From positions 1 to 64,000 of the forward strand of contig NZ_VIGB01000003.1 in NCBI RefSeq assembly GCF_006636205.1: a DNA stretch of 64,000 nt, read 5' to 3'. This DNA is from Kitasatospora acidiphila (lineage in GTDB: Bacteria; Actinomycetota; Actinomycetes; Streptomycetales; Streptomycetaceae). Under the pieces are notes generated by a model. That model did not search any database and was not told the origin of the DNA. It saw only the letters and a program-made list of their open reading frames with translations. The translations under genes and the position numbers were made by a program. Shown piece after piece: positions 62,200 through 64,000 of this stretch. The first letter of the stretch is position 1. The number at the start of each line of letters is the position of its first letter.

Positions 62200-64000
62200 A
62201 TGGACACCCGGTACGAGGTGCACTCGTTCGCCGACCCGCTCTTCTACGACTCCCCGGTGCGCTGGGGGGCCGCGGAGGAGTTCACCGCGAGCGTCGAACC
62301 GGCGCCGAGCGGCTGGGTGCGCGGCGAACGGGGCATCTGGGTCATGCTCCATCCGGTCGGCCGGCGCCTTCCCGAGCAGGGCTGGAAGGTCCACGTCTCG
62401 GCCACCCTGGAGAACGCCGGGCAGGTGCTGGAGACGGTGCGCGAGTACTGCCTGGGCGAGCGGCTGCCGTTCAAGTTCCTGCGCGGCCTTCCGGTCGTCC
62501 AGTTGCAGAACGCCAAGTACGCGGCGCGCTCCGCCAGCGGCAAGTTCTGCACCCTCTACCCCGTCGACGACGAGCAGTTGGCGCGCTGCCTGGCCGAGCT
62601 CGGCGCGGCCCTGGACGGCGAGCCGGGCCCGTACATCCTCAGTGACCTGCGCTGGCGCCGGGGCCCGTTGTACGTGCGGTACGGCGCGTTCATCGAGCGC
62701 TGGCTGCGCGACGCCGACGGCATCCCCCAACTCGCCTTCACCGATCCCGAAGGCACCCTGGTTCCCGACGTCCGGGCACCCGTCTTCGAGGTGCCCGACT
62801 GGGCGCCGGTCCCCGAGGTGCTGCGCGAGGCACTGGCCGAGCGGAAGGCCGCCCGCGGCGGCGGCACGGACAAACTGCCCTACCAGGTGGAACGGGCCCT
62901 GCACTTCTCCAACGCGGGCGGTATCTACCTGGCCCGCGATCCGGAGTCCGGCCGGCAGGTGGTGCTCAAGGAAGGCCGCCCGCACGCGGGCCTGGACCAG
63001 CGCGGCGCCGATGCACCGACCCGACTGCGGCACGAAGCCCGGATGCTCGAACTGCTCGGCGGGGTTGCGCAGGTGCCGACGCTGCTGGGCCGATTCACCG
63101 CCTGGGAGCACGAGTTCCTGGCCCAGGAGTACGTCGAGGGCGAGACCCTCAACGCCTGGCTGACCCGCCACTACCCGCTGATCCACCCGGACCCGAGCGA
63201 GGCCGAGGTGGCCGAGTACGCCGCCGACGCCCTCGCGCTGCTGGACCGGATCGAGGCCGCAGTCGCCGCCCTGCACCTGCGCGGTGTGGTCTTCGGCGAT
63301 CTGCACCCGCACAACATCATGGTCCGCCCGAACGGTGACATCGTCTTCATCGACTTCGAACTCGCCAGCCCGATCGACGAGTTCATACAGCCGGCACTCG
63401 GCGCGGCGGGCTTCGCGGTGCCCGGTCTGACCGGCTTCGACGTCGACCTGCGGGCGCTGGCCGCGCTGCGGCTCTGGTTCTTCCTGCCGCTTCAGCAGCT
63501 GCTGGCCCTCGATCCGGGCAAGGCGGGCGACCTGGCCGATGCCGCCGCGAAGCGGTTCGCCCTGCCGGCCGGGTTCGCCGAGCGGGCGCGCCGGGAGCTG
63601 GCGCCTCCTTCCAGCGCCGGGACCACCCCGGCCGGCTCGGCGGCCGAACGGGCCAGGCTCACCGCCCTGCTGTCGGCCCCGGCCGCCGACTGGCCGGCCC
63701 TGCGCGACTCGCTGGCCCGGGGCATCATGGCCGCCGCCACCCCGGAACGGGAGGACCGGCTGTTCCCCGGTGACATCGCCCAGTTCTCGGTGGACGCCCT
63801 CGGGCTGGCGTACGGCGCGGCCGGCGTGCTGTACGCGCTGCACAGCACCGGTGCGCCGGTCGACCCGGACCACGTGCGCTGGCTGGTGGAGGCCGAACGG
63901 CGCCGCACCCCGCGCCCGGGGCTGTGGACCGGCAGCCACGGTGTGGCCGTGGTTCTGGACCTGCTGGGCGAACGGCACACCGCCCGGCAGCTCATCGACC
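62200..64000 (+). CDS. Class III lanthipeptide synthetase LanKC, 3' end outside window
   Basis: From ATG 62200, about 600 residues are visible of a usual 850-900. The start MDTRYEVHSFADPLFYDSPV RW is the typical LanKC opening, leading through a lyase region (LRGLPVVQLQNAKYAARSAS GKF). A Ser/Thr kinase domain follows: VERALHFSNAGGIYLARDPE with VVLKEGRPHAG, then the catalytic loop GVVFGDLHPHNIMV and IDFELAS. The cyclase domain begins at about 530 (GLAYGAAGVLYALHS, LWTGSHGVAVVLDLLG) and is cut by the edge. It phosphorylates, eliminates and cyclises Ser/Thr/Cys of a precursor peptide. In-frame ATG 62050 is a less likely start. Confidence 0.93.
   Translation, partial: MDTRYEVHSFADPLFYDSPVRWGAAEEFTASVEPAPSGWVRGERGIWVMLHPVGRRLPEQGWKVHVSATLENAGQVLETVREYCLGERLPFKFLRGLPVVQLQNAKYAARSASGKFCTLYPVDDEQLARCLAELGAALDGEPGPYILSDLRWRRGPLYVRYGAFIERWLRDADGIPQLAFTDPEGTLVPDVRAPVFEVPDWAPVPEVLREALAERKAARGGGTDKLPYQVERALHFSNAGGIYLARDPESGRQVVLKEGRPHAGLDQRGADAPTRLRHEARMLELLGGVAQVPTLLGRFTAWEHEFLAQEYVEGETLNAWLTRHYPLIHPDPSEAEVAEYAADALALLDRIEAAVAALHLRGVVFGDLHPHNIMVRPNGDIVFIDFELASPIDEFIQPALGAAGFAVPGLTGFDVDLRALAALRLWFFLPLQQLLALDPGKAGDLADAAAKRFALPAGFAERARRELAPPSSAGTTPAGSAAERARLTALLSAPAADWPALRDSLARGIMAAATPEREDRLFPGDIAQFSVDALGLAYGAAGVLYALHSTGAPVDPDHVRWLVEAERRRTPRPGLWTGSHGVAVVLDLLGERHTARQLID

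Overview
The window is very GC-rich (roughly 70 percent by eye) and carries typical actinobacterial genes: a WhiB protein, SigB/F/G-type sigma factors with STAS and HATPase partners, a mycothiol-nitroreductase-like DsbA protein, a neprosin-type secreted protein, DUF2637-type plasmid spread remnants and a LanKC lanthipeptide synthetase. This points to the Streptomycetaceae (Streptomyces or Kitasatospora). It reads as an accessory or chromosome-arm region: many short, independently oriented transcription units, IS and integrative-element remnants, and an unusually large number of broken genes. No rRNA, CRISPR array or tRNA gene was recognised.

Layout. 1-11 kb: an uncharacterised gene cut by the left edge, then a run of damaged genes (CdiI-like immunity protein, IS5 remnant, dienelactone hydrolase, rhomboid-like protein), a Fic-family gene divergent from an ADP-ribosylglycohydrolase, a winged-helix regulator coupled to a membrane protein, an SDR, and a short AlaRS-like gene preceded by an alanine-rich mini-ORF and hairpin. 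11-23 kb: SRAP protein and several secreted proteins (unknown secreted protein, lactonase-type propeller, secretory lipase, neprosin-type protein) with a divergent XRE-TPR regulator, an FAD monooxygenase and an alpha/beta hydrolase. 23-28 kb: kdp potassium-pump operon (27-aa ORF, kdpF, A, B, C) ending in a truncated kdpD. 29-39 kb: two MFS exporters, DsbA-like protein, geranylgeranyl-reductase-type flavoprotein, methyltransferase, orphan histidine kinase beside a protein with a Cys-rich tail, Lrp regulator, pirin. 39-41.5 kb: remnants of an S53 peptidase and of a conjugative-element DUF2637 protein.

41.5-58 kb is an envelope and general-stress region: MscS channel, two SigB-type sigma factors, two anti-sigma-type HATPase genes (one broken), an anti-anti-sigma STAS protein, WhiB, CsbD, LapA-like protein, two YihY proteins, two CYTH/CHAD genes (one broken), low-affinity iron permease and an SRPBCC protein. 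The repeated gene types suggest duplication of a stress module. 58-64 kb holds an NmrA/DUF2867 protein, a broken MFS gene and, running off the right edge, a LanKC synthetase.

Many otherwise good genes are split by single-base indels, several of them in G or C runs, so part of the damage may be sequencing error. Two others are split exactly at short tandem repeats (8 bp and 7 bp), where a change in copy number would restore the frame.
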